Positions 28,374 through 37,534 are shown, counted from the stretch's first letter. The stretch: DNA of 64,000 nucleotides from Microbacterium festucae (GCF_025421715.1 NZ_JAOEFC010000005.1:101967-165966), one strand, 5' to 3'. Notes: generated by a model from the letters alone, not told the origin. Program-made: numbers and translations.

Positions 28374-29426
28374 TCAGCCCGCGAGCGCGGACATCGCGCG
28401 GGCGGCGATATCGGGGGCGATCGCTCCGCCCTCGACGAGGACGTCGACCACGTTGACGCCATCGGTCGCGACCACGCGATCGGTGACAAAGCCCTCTCTG
28501 TCCGTCGTGCGGCGGGCTGCGGCACGGGCACCTTCGACCGACATCGGATCACCGCCCTCTGCGGCGGTGCGCTCCCATCGCCATGCTCCGCCGGGCGCGC
28601 TCGTGATCGAAACGATGTAGAACGCCTCCGACGATCGACCTTCACCGGAGCCGTACTGGCAGAACTGTCGCACACCGGCGTGCTCGAAGATGTCGTCTTC
28701 TCGTTGCCGGCTCCCCTCCCAGTACCCGGACCAGTACCCCGCACCCAGCACGTCGGCGAGACCCATCCGGTCACCGAGCACCCGGCACTCGACGATCGGC
28801 CACCACTGATCGGTCTTCGCCTCGGGCACGGGAGCCGGGAACAGCGGGGCATTCTCGGCAGCGGCCGCCAACGCCGCCTGCAGCGTCGCGGTCGGAGACT
28901 CAGCGCCTTCGTACGTGCCTCGGGAGGCGACCAACCACGTGTCGCCCGCGATCAGTCCGAGGCGACATACCGTGGTGTCATATGAGGGCTCGCAGACCTC
29001 TTCGGCCAGCGCGGACACCATCGCCGGACCGACCGCCTGAGTCGGGAGGGCCAGCAGCGTCAGCCTCTCGCCGCCCCACTCCGACGAGCTGTCTTCGAGC
29101 CATGTGCAACTCAATCCGCCCGCCGTCCCCTCGGCGTCGGGTGGTGACGGCACGAGGATCCCCTCGTGATCATCGCGTTGCATCAGCCACGTCGAGTGTT
29201 CCATCACGTCCTCCCCGAGGATCGACGCGAGCTGGTCGTCGGTGAGCATGTTGTCGCAAGAACCGCCGAAAGCGATCGTCCACTCCGGTGCCGGAGTCGG
29301 AGTCGGCGACGGCGTTGCGGCGGTGGGCGGCGCCTCCGTGGGCGCCGTCAGCGGCGTCGGGGCGCATCCGGTCACCGCCAGTCCCAGGATCACAGCGAAC
29401 ACAGCGAAGCCGCGGCGAGTGGTCAT
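28374..29426 (-). CDS. Putative lipoprotein, paralogue of the one at 23097
   Basis: 350 residues. The lipobox VTGC follows a short signal peptide, then a Thr/Pro-rich linker. The mature part again has two halves with spaced cysteines: GSCDNMLTDDQL...LSCTW and VECRVLGDRMGL...QFCQYG. A middle segment VCEPSYDTTVCRLGLIAGDTWLV lines up with [23 protein letters not shown] of the other lipoprotein (compared in pieces). Function is unknown; extracytoplasmic and probably disulfide-stabilised. I chose ATG 29426, which matches the signal peptide and has GGAGG beside it. It is convergent with acdS. Confidence 0.75.
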   Translation of the reverse strand: MTTRRGFAVFAVILGLAVTGCAPTPLTAPTEAPPTAATPSPTPTPAPEWTIAFGGSCDNMLTDDQLASILGEDVMEHSTWLMQRDDHEGILVPSPPDAEGTAGGLSCTWLEDSSSEWGGERLTLLALPTQAVGPAMVSALAEEVCEPSYDTTVCRLGLIAGDTWLVASRGTYEGAESPTATLQAALAAAAENAPLFPAPVPEAKTDQWWPIVECRVLGDRMGLADVLGAGYWSGYWEGSRQREDDIFEHAGVRQFCQYGSGEGRSSEAFYIVSITSAPGGAWRWERTAAEGGDPMSVEGARAAARRTTDREGFVTDRVVATDGVNVVDVLVEGGAIAPDIAARAMSALAG

Positions 29427-29596
29427 GCCTCCATCGTGGCACCGGGACACGACCCGTTCGATGACGGCCTCATAACATTCCGGGCCAGCATGCCGCCGTC
29501 GACATGTTCCGACCAGCGTCGCCGAAGGCACGGCATCCGCGCGAGAACACGGGCTGCGTACCTGACGGATGCCGTGTGCTCGGCGACAACCCGTGC

Positions 29597-29628
29597 ACTC
29601 GGCGCAGGCCGGAAGGCCGCAGCCGAGT
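29597..29628 (-). terminator. Terminator hairpin downstream of ispG
   Basis: ACTCGGC and GCCGAGT arms enclose an inner GGCC-GGAA-GGCC stem. It lies 17 nt past the ispG stop. Further on, ACGGCATCCG and CGGATGCCGT form a second, wider inverted repeat. Confidence 0.55.
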
Positions 29629-29645
29629 CAGCGACCCCGCCGGCC

Positions 29646-30797
29646 TCAGGCGGTGACGACCTGCGCGGTGCCGATCGGGGCGCCGGGGCCCATGGCGTCG
29701 GCGAGGCGGTTGGCCTCTTCGATCAGGGTCGCGACGATGTCGGCCTCGGGCACGGTCTTGATGACCTCGCCCTTGACGAAGATCTGTCCCTTGCCGTTGC
29801 CGCTGGCAACGCCCAGGTCGGCCTCGCGGGCCTCCCCCGGACCGTTGACGACGCAGCCCATGACGGCCACGCGCAGGGGCACGGTCATGTCCTTGAGTCC
29901 CTCGGTCACGTCGTCGGCGAGCGTGTAGACGTCGACCTGCGCACGGCCGCACGAGGGGCACGAGACGATCTCGAGCTTGCGCTCGCGCAGGTTCAGCGAC
30001 TGCAGGATCTGGTGACCGACCTTGACCTCTTCGGCGGGGGGCGCCGACAGCGAGACGCGGATGGTGTCGCCGATGCCCTCGGAGAGCAGGATGCCGAAGG
30101 CGGTGGCCGACTTGATCGTGCCCTGGAAGGCGGGGCCGGCCTCGGTCACGCCGAGGTGGAGCGGCCAGTCGCCCCGCTCGGCGAGCAGGCGGTAGGCCTT
30201 GACCATGACGATCGGGTCGTTGTGCTTGACCGAGATCTTGAAGTCGTGGAAGTCGTGCTCCTCGAACAGCGAGGCCTCCCACACGGCGCTCTCCACGAGC
30301 GCCTCGGGGGTCGCCTTGCCGTACTTCTCCAGCAGGCGCTTGTCGAGCGAGCCGGCGTTCACGCCGATGCGCAGCGACACACCGGCGGCCTTGGCCGCCG
30401 CGGCGATCGCCCCGACCTGGTCGTCGAACTTGCGGATGTTGCCCGGGTTCACGCGCACGGCGCCGCACCCGGCGTCGATGGCCTGGAAGACGTACTTGGG
30501 CTGGAAGTGGATGTCGGCGATGACCGGGATCTGGCTCTTCTTGGCGATGATGTGCAGCACATCGGCGTCGTCCTGCGACGGCACCGCGACACGCACGATC
30601 TCGCAGCCGGATGCCGTCAACTCGGCGATCTGCTGCAGCGTGGCGTTGATGTCGGTGGTGGGCGTGGTCGTCATCGACTGCACGCTGACGGGGGCGTCGC
30701 CGCCGACGAGCACCTTGCCCACCTTGATCTGACGGGTCTTGCGGCGGGGGGCGAGCACTTCCGGCACGCGGGGCATCCCGAGGTTCACAGCTGGCAC
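29646..30797 (-). CDS. ispG: 4-hydroxy-3-methylbut-2-enyl diphosphate synthase
   Basis: 383 residues, the bacterial TIM-barrel plus iron-sulfur domain form. It catalyses the penultimate step of the MEP isoprenoid pathway. Cluster ligands are visible in CPSCGR and [11 protein letters not shown], where the Glu is the fourth ligand. The N-terminus has [13 protein letters not shown] chose GTG 30797: TAGGCT lies exactly 6 nt upstream and GAAGGA lies in between. It is encoded on the same strand as rseP and dxr but separated from them by inserted plus-strand genes. Confidence 0.95.
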   Translation of the reverse strand: MPAVNLGMPRVPEVLAPRRKTRQIKVGKVLVGGDAPVSVQSMTTTPTTDINATLQQIAELTASGCEIVRVAVPSQDDADVLHIIAKKSQIPVIADIHFQPKYVFQAIDAGCGAVRVNPGNIRKFDDQVGAIAAAAKAAGVSLRIGVNAGSLDKRLLEKYGKATPEALVESAVWEASLFEEHDFHDFKISVKHNDPIVMVKAYRLLAERGDWPLHLGVTEAGPAFQGTIKSATAFGILLSEGIGDTIRVSLSAPPAEEVKVGHQILQSLNLRERKLEIVSCPSCGRAQVDVYTLADDVTEGLKDMTVPLRVAVMGCVVNGPGEAREADLGVASGNGKGQIFVKGEVIKTVPEADIVATLIEEANRLADAMGPGAPIGTAQVVTA

Positions 30798-30803
30798 TCC
30801 TTC

Positions 30804-30809
30804 AGCCTA
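30804..30809 (-). promoter_or_regulatory. -10 box of ispG, 6 nt from its start
   Basis: TAGGCT on the minus strand, 6 nt (GAAGGA), then GTG. The spacer also looks like a Shine-Dalgarno. Confidence 0.6.
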
Positions 30810-30859
30810 CGCCGCGGGCGCCGGCACGGGCCGGTGCACGCGCCCCAGCGTGACCCTGC

Positions 30860-30865
30860 TATCGT
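30860..30865 (+). promoter_or_regulatory. -10 box of the trp leader
   Basis: TATCGT, then 6 nt, then the ATG of the leader peptide. The leader is expected to be leaderless itself. Confidence 0.6.
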
Positions 30866-30871
30866 GACCCC

Positions 30872-30907
30872 ATGCTCGCGACCCGCACCTGGTGGCCCGC
30901 CTCCTAG
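30872..30907 (+). CDS. trpL: trp operon leader peptide with tandem Trp codons
   Basis: An 11-residue reading frame, MLATRTWWPAS, with two adjacent TGG codons and a TAG stop. It is too short for automatic gene callers. It sits between a -10 box and a terminator-type hairpin ahead of the anthranilate synthase fusion, the classic layout of ribosome-mediated attenuation. Low Trp-tRNA would stall the ribosome at the Trp pair and favour antitermination. Confidence 0.85.
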   Translation: MLATRTWWPAS

Positions 30908-30930
30908 GCGGACGTCACGAGCGCGACGAC

Positions 30931-30964
30931 AGACCGCCCCTCACCCCGGGCGGTCTTGCTGTTT
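30931..30964 (+). terminator. trp attenuator hairpin
   Basis: AGACCGCCC (30931-30939) pairs perfectly with GGGCGGTCT (30948-30956) around an 8-nt loop, followed by TGCTGTTT. It lies 24 nt after the leader stop and 36 nt before the structural gene. Confidence 0.8.
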
Positions 30965-30999
30965 CAGGCGATCGCCCGCCGAATCCGGAAGGCCCACCG

Positions 31000-32940
31000 A
31001 TGACCGACGCCGGTGTCCACGCCGACAGCCCCGCCTCCCTTCTGGCCGACCTGGTCGCCTCCGGCGCCCCGTTCGCGCTGCTCGCCCGCGACGAGACGAC
31101 CGTCGAGGTGCTCACCGGTGACGTCGTCGACGTCGACCTGCTCGCCGACATCCCGCTGACGGATGCCGCCGGCACGGGCCGCGAGGTGCTCGCCCTGGTG
31201 CCGTTCCGCCAGGTCGTCGAGCGCGGGTTCGAGTGCCACGACGACGGGGCCCCGCTGCGGTGCCTCGTGGTGGGCGACCACCAGGCGCTCCCCCGCGAGG
31301 CTGTGCTCGCGGCGCTGCCCGCCGACGCCGTCGCCCTGACCGATGCCGGGTTCGACATCACCGACGAGGCATACGCCGACATCGTGCGCACCGTGATCGC
31401 CGAGGAGATCGGCCGCGGCGAGGGCGCGAACTTCGTGATCCGCCGCGACTTCACGGCATCCGTCGCGGCCGACCCGGTCACCGCGGGCCTCACCTGGTTC
31501 CGGGCGCTGCTCGAGCACGAGCGCGGCGCGTACTGGACCTTCCTCGTCTCCACCCCCGGGCACGTCGCCGTCGGCGCGAGCCCCGAGGCGCACGTGAGCG
31601 CCCAGGGCGGAGCCCCCGCGGCACCGGGCACGAGCACCGTGACCATGAACCCGATCTCGGGCACCTTCCGCCACCCCGCGGGCGGGGCGAGCGTGGCGAC
31701 CCTCACCGAGTTCCTCTCTTCGGCGAAGGAGACCGAGGAGCTGTTCATGGTGGTCGACGAGGAACTGAAGATGATGTCTGCGGTGTGCAGCGACGGCGGC
31801 CGCATCACCGGGCCGCATCTGAAGGAGATGTCGCGCCTCACCCACACCGAGTACATGCTGCGCGGCACGAGCACGATGGACCCGCGCGACATCCTGCGCG
31901 AGACGATGTTCGCCCCGACCGTCACCGGGTCGCCGATGCAGAACGCGTGCACGGTGATCACCCGCCACGAGCGCACCCCCCGCGGCTACTATTCGGGCGT
32001 CGCGGCGCTGTTCACCCCGCGGGAGGACGGCGGGCACGACCTCGACGCGCCCATCCTCATCCGCACCGCCTACCTCGTCGACGGGCGCCTGCGCGTGCCG
32101 GTCGGCGCGACGCTCGTGCGCCACTCCGACCCGTACGGCGAGGTCGGCGAGACCCACGGCAAAGCCGCCGGAGTGCTGGGGGCCATCGGCGCTGTCGCGC
32201 GCGACGTGGTCGCCGAGGCCGCCGACGACGAAGACGCGCCCGCGCCCGCCCCGCGGCGCCTGTCCGACGACCCGGGCGTGATCGAGCTGCTGGCCGCCCG
32301 CAACGAGCGTCTGGCCCCGTTCTGGCTGAACCCGCAGGACAGCCCGCAGGATGCCGGTCGGCCGCGCCCGTTCGCCGGGGTGGGCGCGCTGGTCGTCGAC
32401 GCCGAGGACCGCTTCACCACGATGCTCGCCCACCAGCTGCGTCACCTCGGCTTCGACGTCGAGATCGCCCACTGGTCGCAGGCCACGCCCGAGGCGGTTG
32501 CCGCCGCCCCGCTGGTGGTGGCCGGTCCCGGCCCGGGCGACCCCCGCGACGACGGCGCGGCGCGGATCGCGCGCATGCGCGAGATCGTCGGCACGCGCGT
32601 GGATGCGGGGACGCCCCTGCTGGCGGTGTGCCTCAGCCACCAGATCCTCGCCGACCGCCTCGGCTTCGACCTCGCCCCGCTGCGCACCCCGCACCAGGGC
32701 CTGCAGAAGACCGTCGACGTCTTCGGCCGGCCGGCATCCATCGGCTTCTACAACACGTTCACCGCACGGATGCCGGGCGCCGGCGCTCCGGCCGGTGTCG
32801 AGGTGGCCGCCGACGCGGACGGCGACGTCTACGCGCTGCGCGGCGCTTCGTTCGCGTCGGTGCAGGGGCACCTGGAGTCGATCCTGTCGCGCGACGGGCT
32901 GGCGACGCTTGAGAGCCTCGTCGCCCACGCGCTGCGCTGA
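31000..32940 (+). CDS. Fused anthranilate synthase (TrpE-TrpG / PhzE-like)
   Basis: 646 residues. The first ~430 form a chorismate-binding TrpE-like domain with MNPISGTFRHP and EELFMVVDEELKMM, closest in style to PhzE and actinobacterial fused enzymes. The last ~220 form a class I glutamine amidotransferase with nucleophile Cys544 in AVCLSHQ (usually CLGHQ) and His624-x-Glu626 in QGHLES. It makes anthranilate (or, if PhzE-like, amino-deoxyisochorismate) from chorismate and glutamine. The upstream Trp attenuator argues for tryptophan synthesis. GGAAGG lies 7 nt before ATG 31000. No other trp or phz genes are adjacent. Confidence 0.88.
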   Translation: MTDAGVHADSPASLLADLVASGAPFALLARDETTVEVLTGDVVDVDLLADIPLTDAAGTGREVLALVPFRQVVERGFECHDDGAPLRCLVVGDHQALPREAVLAALPADAVALTDAGFDITDEAYADIVRTVIAEEIGRGEGANFVIRRDFTASVAADPVTAGLTWFRALLEHERGAYWTFLVSTPGHVAVGASPEAHVSAQGGAPAAPGTSTVTMNPISGTFRHPAGGASVATLTEFLSSAKETEELFMVVDEELKMMSAVCSDGGRITGPHLKEMSRLTHTEYMLRGTSTMDPRDILRETMFAPTVTGSPMQNACTVITRHERTPRGYYSGVAALFTPREDGGHDLDAPILIRTAYLVDGRLRVPVGATLVRHSDPYGEVGETHGKAAGVLGAIGAVARDVVAEAADDEDAPAPAPRRLSDDPGVIELLAARNERLAPFWLNPQDSPQDAGRPRPFAGVGALVVDAEDRFTTMLAHQLRHLGFDVEIAHWSQATPEAVAAAPLVVAGPGPGDPRDDGAARIARMREIVGTRVDAGTPLLAVCLSHQILADRLGFDLAPLRTPHQGLQKTVDVFGRPASIGFYNTFTARMPGAGAPAGVEVAADADGDVYALRGASFASVQGHLESILSRDGLATLESLVAHALR

Positions 32941-32991
32941 GCACGCGACTCCCGACGCCCCGCCGCGCCGAGCGCCACAGGCTGAGCCGGC

Positions 32992-34326
32992 TCAGCCGAA
33001 GAGCTTCACCGGGTTGACGATGTCGGCCAGGATCAGCACGCCGCCCATGACGATGAGGGCGATGACGACCACGAAGGTGACCGGCACGAGGCGGGTGGCG
33101 TCCACCGGCTTCGGCGGCGGCCGGCGGAACAGCTTCGCCCAGGCGCGCCTGATGCCGTCCCACAGCGCCACCACCACGTGGCCGCCGTCCAGCGGCAGCA
33201 GCGGGATGAGGTTGAAGACGAACAGTGCGAGGTTGAGCGAGGCGAGCAGTCCCAGCAGGCTCCCGAGGCGGTCGAGCACGGGCGCGTCGATGGCCGCGAC
33301 CTCGCCGGCGAGGCGTCCGGCCCCCACGACCGACAGCGGACCGTTGGGGTCGCGCTGCTGGCCCGTGAACATGTCGACCGCGGTCTGGTAGACCCGCGCC
33401 GGCAGCTGCCAGATGATGCCCATGACGGCGCCGGTCTGCTCGATCGCCGCCTCGGGACCGGCCCACAGGGGCTGGGGCACGCGGGAGACCGTGGCGGTCA
33501 TGCCGACGAAGCCGACCTCGGCGGTGGTGCGCTGGCCGTCCTCCCCCGTGACCTCGCGCTCGGCGAGCATCGGGGTGACCGTGAGGGTCTGCGTGGCGCC
33601 GTCGCGCTCGACGACCACGGGAAGCGGGCGACCGGGCGCGGCCTGGACGATGGCGGAGGCCTCGTCGAAGGTGTCGACCGGTGTGCCGTCGACCGAGACG
33701 ATCACGTCGCCCGGCTGGAGGCCGGCCGCGGCCGCCGGCGAGGCGGGGTCGCCGGGTTCGCAGTCGGTCTGAGTGGTGCCGGCCGGCAGCACGCATTCGT
33801 TGACCGCCGCGATGGTGGTGGTGGCCGTCTGCACCCCGATGCCGCTGACGACGATCGTCATCAGCACGACGGCGAGCAGGAAGTTCATGACCGGGCCGCC
33901 GAGCATGATGATGATGCGCTTGTAGACGGGCAGCTCGTAGAACGCGCGGGTGCCGTCCGAGCCGGCGAGCGTCTCGTCGTTGGCGGTGCGCGCGTCTTGC
34001 ACCATCGTGGCGAAGAACCCGCCTCCGGCGCGCCCGGCGGTGCCCTCCTGCGCGGAGCCCTCCCGCGCGGCCGCGGCCTCGCGGGGTGAGGGCGGGTACA
34101 TGCCCGCCATCGAGATGTAGCCGCCGAGCGGCAGCGCCTTGAACCCGTACTCGGTCTCGCCGAAGCGGCGCGACCACAGGGTGGGACCGAAGCCGATCAT
34201 GTACTGGCCGACCCGCACGCCGAAGGCCTTGGCGGGCACGAGGTGCCCGATCTCGTGGAGGGCGATCGACACGGCGAGGCCGACGACCAGCACCACGACA
34301 CCGATGATGAAGGCGAGGACGGTCAC
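32992..34326 (-). CDS. rseP: Site-2 intramembrane metalloprotease (M50)
   Basis: 444 residues. The zinc motif HEIGH at 24-28 lies in the first membrane helix, and the third ligand is in the C-terminal LLPLDGGH. A PDZ domain with GLQPGDVIVSVDGTPV sits between them. Family members cut membrane-bound anti-sigma factors and remnant signal peptides (RseP, Rip1). I chose GTG 34326, 8 nt after a TACGGT box; GTG 34332 is only 2 nt from the box. Relative to the common order dxr-rseP-ispG, plus-strand genes intervene on both sides. Confidence 0.9.
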   Translation of the reverse strand: MTVLAFIIGVVVLVVGLAVSIALHEIGHLVPAKAFGVRVGQYMIGFGPTLWSRRFGETEYGFKALPLGGYISMAGMYPPSPREAAAAREGSAQEGTAGRAGGGFFATMVQDARTANDETLAGSDGTRAFYELPVYKRIIIMLGGPVMNFLLAVVLMTIVVSGIGVQTATTTIAAVNECVLPAGTTQTDCEPGDPASPAAAAGLQPGDVIVSVDGTPVDTFDEASAIVQAAPGRPLPVVVERDGATQTLTVTPMLAEREVTGEDGQRTTAEVGFVGMTATVSRVPQPLWAGPEAAIEQTGAVMGIIWQLPARVYQTAVDMFTGQQRDPNGPLSVVGAGRLAGEVAAIDAPVLDRLGSLLGLLASLNLALFVFNLIPLLPLDGGHVVVALWDGIRRAWAKLFRRPPPKPVDATRLVPVTFVVVIALIVMGGVLILADIVNPVKLFG

Positions 34327-34411
34327 GAGCACTCACCGTACCCCCGACGGCTTTGAATCCGCCGAGCCGTCACCCTGCCGCGCCACGGCCGTGCGAACGC
34401 CCCCGCGCCGG

Positions 34412-34417
34412 TAGGCT
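34412..34417 (+). promoter_or_regulatory. Leaderless -10 box
   Basis: TAGGCT, then 6 nt (CGGTGC), then the GTG of the membrane protein at 34424. Confidence 0.6.
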
Positions 34418-34423
34418 CGGTGC

Positions 34424-35023
34424 GTGATCTTGGGGCGGATGACCACGCGGCAGCGCCGCGCGCTGCGCGGTGGCGCGGCCTCGGCGGTCGCCGTCATCCT
34501 CGCCGCCACGTCCCACACCCTCGGCGGAGGCGTGCCGCCGGCGCCCTGGCTGGTGCTGACCGTGGCCCTGCTGGCCTGGCCCGTCGCCGTCGCCCTGATC
34601 GGCCGACGCCCGTCGCTCGTGCGCACCGCCGCCGCCGTGACCGCGGCGCAGGTGCTGCTGCACCTGGCATTCGCCGCGGTCGGCGCCGCTGAGGCCCCGC
34701 TGCCGTCGGTCATGTCCGCCCCGCACGTGCACACCCTGGTGCCCGAGCTGATGCCGATGGCCGGCGCCCCGATGCATGTCGGGTTCGGCATGATCTTCTC
34801 CCACCTCGTCGCCGCTGTGGTCACCACCGCGCTGTTCGCCCGCGGCGAGGCGGTGCTGCGCGCCGTCGTCGCCGGTGTGCGCCGGATGCTGTCGCGTCCC
34901 GCGTGCGACCCCCGCCCCGCCGCCGCGCTGGTGCCCTCTCCCGTTCCGGCGCCGCGTGCGAGCGCGACCGCCGTCTTCCTTTCCGTGCTGTCCCGACGGG
35001 GTCCCCCGGCGCTCGCGCGCTGA
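34424..35023 (+). CDS. His/Met-rich membrane protein next to ycnI
   Basis: 199 residues with four or five membrane segments. The loop between the third and fourth contains many possible copper ligands: APHVHTLVPELMPMAGAPMH, then GFGMIFSH. I do not know a family name. Its position directly before YcnI and the His/Met content suggest a role in copper handling at the membrane. The basic C-terminal tail (~60 residues) is probably cytosolic. The GTG is leaderless by position. Confidence 0.7.
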   Translation: MILGRMTTRQRRALRGGAASAVAVILAATSHTLGGGVPPAPWLVLTVALLAWPVAVALIGRRPSLVRTAAAVTAAQVLLHLAFAAVGAAEAPLPSVMSAPHVHTLVPELMPMAGAPMHVGFGMIFSHLVAAVVTTALFARGEAVLRAVVAGVRRMLSRPACDPRPAAALVPSPVPAPRASATAVFLSVLSRRGPPALAR

Positions 35024-35105
35024 TCTCACCTCCCCTTCGTCGCGCTCTCGCGCGACCGTCGACCGCGGCCGTTTCGCCGCACCACAGCACAGAGAAAGAA
35101 CCACC

Positions 35106-35804
35106 ATGACCTCCACCGTCCCCTCCGCCGCCCGTCGCACCCGCCTCACCGTCGCCGGTGTCGCCGTCGGCGCCGCCCTGGTGCTGGCCGCACCGCTGGC
35201 CGCCTCCGCGCACGTGCACGTCACCCCGGAAGCCAGCGACGCCGGCACCTCCAACCGCCTCTCCTTCAGCTTCAGCCACGGCTGCGAAGACGCCCCCACC
35301 ACCGCGCTCGTCTTCGACATCCCCGCCGGCGTCGACGGGGTCACCCCCGTGCTCGACGGCGCCTGGACGATCAGCCGCGAGCTCGGCGACGACGGCATCC
35401 CCACCCAGGTCACCTACACCGCCGTCACCCCGGTCGAGTCGGGGGTGGCCGCCGCCGTCTCGATGGACGTGATCTTCGCGTCGTCGGCCGCCGGCACCGA
35501 CGTGGCCTTCCCCGTGCTGCAGCAGTGCACCACGGGCGCCACCGACTGGAGCGAGGTCGCCGAGGCCGGTGCCGACGCCGAGTCGCTGGAGGCGCCCGCA
35601 CCGGTGGTCGCCGTCGGCGAGGTCGTCGAGTCCGACGGCCACGGGCACAGCGATGCCGCCGCGGACGACCACGCCGACGAGGGCGACCACGCCGAGGCCG
35701 CAGCCGACTCGTCCGACCCGGTCGCCCGCTGGCTCGCCGGGGGCGCGCTGGTCGCCGCGATCGCCGCGCTCGGCGTCGCCCTGCTGCGCCGCCGCAAGGC
35801 CTGA
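35106..35804 (+). CDS. ycnI: YcnI-family (DUF1775) copper-binding membrane-anchored protein
   Basis: 232 residues. The signal peptide ends ASA and cleavage would expose an N-terminal His (HVHVTPEA), the single-histidine copper site described for Bacillus YcnI. The DUF1775 domain covers about residues 36-170. A His/Asp-rich linker (DGHGHSD, DDHADEGDHAE) then leads to a C-terminal membrane helix and RRRK anchor. It acts outside the membrane. It follows the His/Met-rich membrane protein by 82 bp, and a strong hairpin ends the transcript. Confidence 0.9.
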   Translation: MTSTVPSAARRTRLTVAGVAVGAALVLAAPLAASAHVHVTPEASDAGTSNRLSFSFSHGCEDAPTTALVFDIPAGVDGVTPVLDGAWTISRELGDDGIPTQVTYTAVTPVESGVAAAVSMDVIFASSAAGTDVAFPVLQQCTTGATDWSEVAEAGADAESLEAPAPVVAVGEVVESDGHGHSDAAADDHADEGDHAEAAADSSDPVARWLAGGALVAAIAALGVALLRRRKA

Positions 35805-35827
35805 TCGGCCCGGAGGTCCTCACCTCA

Positions 35828-35866
35828 CCGGGCCCCCGGGTGCGCCGACGCGCCCCGGGGGCCCGG
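35828..35866 (+). terminator. Terminator after ycnI
   Basis: CCGGGCCCCCGGG (35828-35840) and its exact complement (35854-35866) form a 13-bp stem with a 13-nt loop. Confidence 0.75.
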
Positions 35867-35892
35867 TAGGCGGGTGCGACAATGGACAGGCC

Positions 35893-37476
35893 ATGACGAC
35901 CGACGCCCCGCTCATCCCCCCGGTGCTGCGCCCCGCCGACCCGCCGCGCCGACTCCTCGCCGAGTTCGCCGACCGTTTCGCCGAGCGCGTGGTCGGCGAC
36001 GCCGCCGGCATCGAGCTGCGCGGCATCACCCTGGCCACCGGCGACCTGCGCTCCGGCGAGGTGTTCGTGGCGGTGCCCGGTGCGGTGCGCCACGGCGCCG
36101 AATACGCCGCCTCGGCCGTCGCGCGCGGCGCGATCGCCGTGGTCACCGACAGCGCCGGGGCCGACTTGGCCGCCCGTGCCGGGGCGCCCGTGCTCGTGGT
36201 CGAAGACCCGCGCTCGCGACTGGGCGAGATGTCGGCGTGGGTCTACGACACCGCCGGTGCCGTCCCCCGCATCTTCGGCATCACCGGCACCAACGGCAAG
36301 ACCAGCGTGTCGCACCTGGTCGAGGGGATGCTGCGGGCGATGGGCATCGTCACCGGGCTGTCCTCCACGGCGGAGCGCCACATCGCCGGGCAGGTGATCG
36401 CCTCGCGCCTGACCACCCCCGAGGCCAGCGAGATGCACGCACTGCTGGCGATCATGCGCGAACGCGGCGTGGGCGCGGCCATGGTCGAGGTCTCGGCGCA
36501 GGCGCTCACCCGACACCGTGTCGACGGACTCGTGTTCGACGTCGCCGGGTTCACGAACCTCACCCACGACCACCTCGACGACTACGGCGACATGCAGACC
36601 TACCTCGAGGCGAAGCTGCAGCTGTTCCAGCCCGATCGCTCGCGCCGGGCGGTCGTCTGCGTCGACGCGGCCGAAGGTCGCGAGGTCGCGCGGCGCAGCG
36701 GCGTGCCGGTGACCACGGTGCTCACCCCCGCCCTGGCCGACGAGCCGCTGCCGGATGCCGACTGGACGGTCGACCTGCTCGAGGAGCGCCCCGACGGCAC
36801 CCTGTTCCGCCTCACCCATCAGGACGGCCGGGTGCTGACGACGACCGTGCCCGTCATCGGCGCGCACATGGCCGCCAACGCAGGGCTCGCGATCGCGATG
36901 CTCGAGGCGGCCGGCTACCCGTGGGAGACGCTGCGGTCGCTGCTCGACGGCGCGGTGCTCCCCGCACACCTCCCCGGGCGCATCCAGCGCGTCTCCGGCG
37001 AGCGCGGTCCCGCCGTCTACATCGACTTCGCCCACTCCCCCGACGCGTTCGTGAAGACGCTCGACGCGGTGCGCCGCGTCACCCCCGGCCGGGTGCTCAT
37101 GCTCACCGCCGCCAACGGCGACCGCGACGTCAGCAAGCGCGCCGACATGGGCCGCACCGCCGCCGAGGGCAGCGACATCCTCGTCGTCACCGACCAGCAT
37201 CCGCGGTCGGAAGACCCGGCCGGCATCCGCGCGGCGGTGCTGGCGGGCGCGCGCACAGCCCGCCCCGACGGCATCTTCTACGAGGCCACCCCGCCCGAGC
37301 ACGCCATCACGCTGGCGGTCTCGCTGGTGGGCGAGGGCGACGCGATCGTGTGGGCGGGCCCCGGGCACCAGCACTATCGCGAGATCGGCGGCGCGCGCAT
37401 CCCGTTCGAGCCGATCGCACTGGCGCGGGCGGCGCTGGCCGATGCCGGCTGGCCCACGGACGCGAGTGTGGACTGA
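35893..37476 (+). CDS. MurE-like Mur ligase (UDP-MurNAc-peptide ligase family)
   Basis: 527 residues with the three Mur ligase domains. The P-loop GITGTNGKT is at 129-137, the carbamylated-Lys segment is YLEAKLQLF, and the C-terminal domain has ANGDRDVSKRADMGR. Where meso-DAP-adding MurE has DNPR, this protein has DQHPR at 434-438, followed by the usual SEDP. That variant suggests a different amino acid, such as Lys or Orn of Microbacterium peptidoglycan, or a paralogue with another role. It is isolated from any dcw cell-wall cluster. The ATG follows a GACAAT box by 9 nt. Confidence 0.82.
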   Translation: MTTDAPLIPPVLRPADPPRRLLAEFADRFAERVVGDAAGIELRGITLATGDLRSGEVFVAVPGAVRHGAEYAASAVARGAIAVVTDSAGADLAARAGAPVLVVEDPRSRLGEMSAWVYDTAGAVPRIFGITGTNGKTSVSHLVEGMLRAMGIVTGLSSTAERHIAGQVIASRLTTPEASEMHALLAIMRERGVGAAMVEVSAQALTRHRVDGLVFDVAGFTNLTHDHLDDYGDMQTYLEAKLQLFQPDRSRRAVVCVDAAEGREVARRSGVPVTTVLTPALADEPLPDADWTVDLLEERPDGTLFRLTHQDGRVLTTTVPVIGAHMAANAGLAIAMLEAAGYPWETLRSLLDGAVLPAHLPGRIQRVSGERGPAVYIDFAHSPDAFVKTLDAVRRVTPGRVLMLTAANGDRDVSKRADMGRTAAEGSDILVVTDQHPRSEDPAGIRAAVLAGARTARPDGIFYEATPPEHAITLAVSLVGEGDAIVWAGPGHQHYREIGGARIPFEPIALARAALADAGWPTDASVD

Positions 37477-37534
37477 CCACAAAAACAACCGCTTCCGAGG
37501 GCCTGCCACTGCCGATCCGAATAAACCCGGCCGT

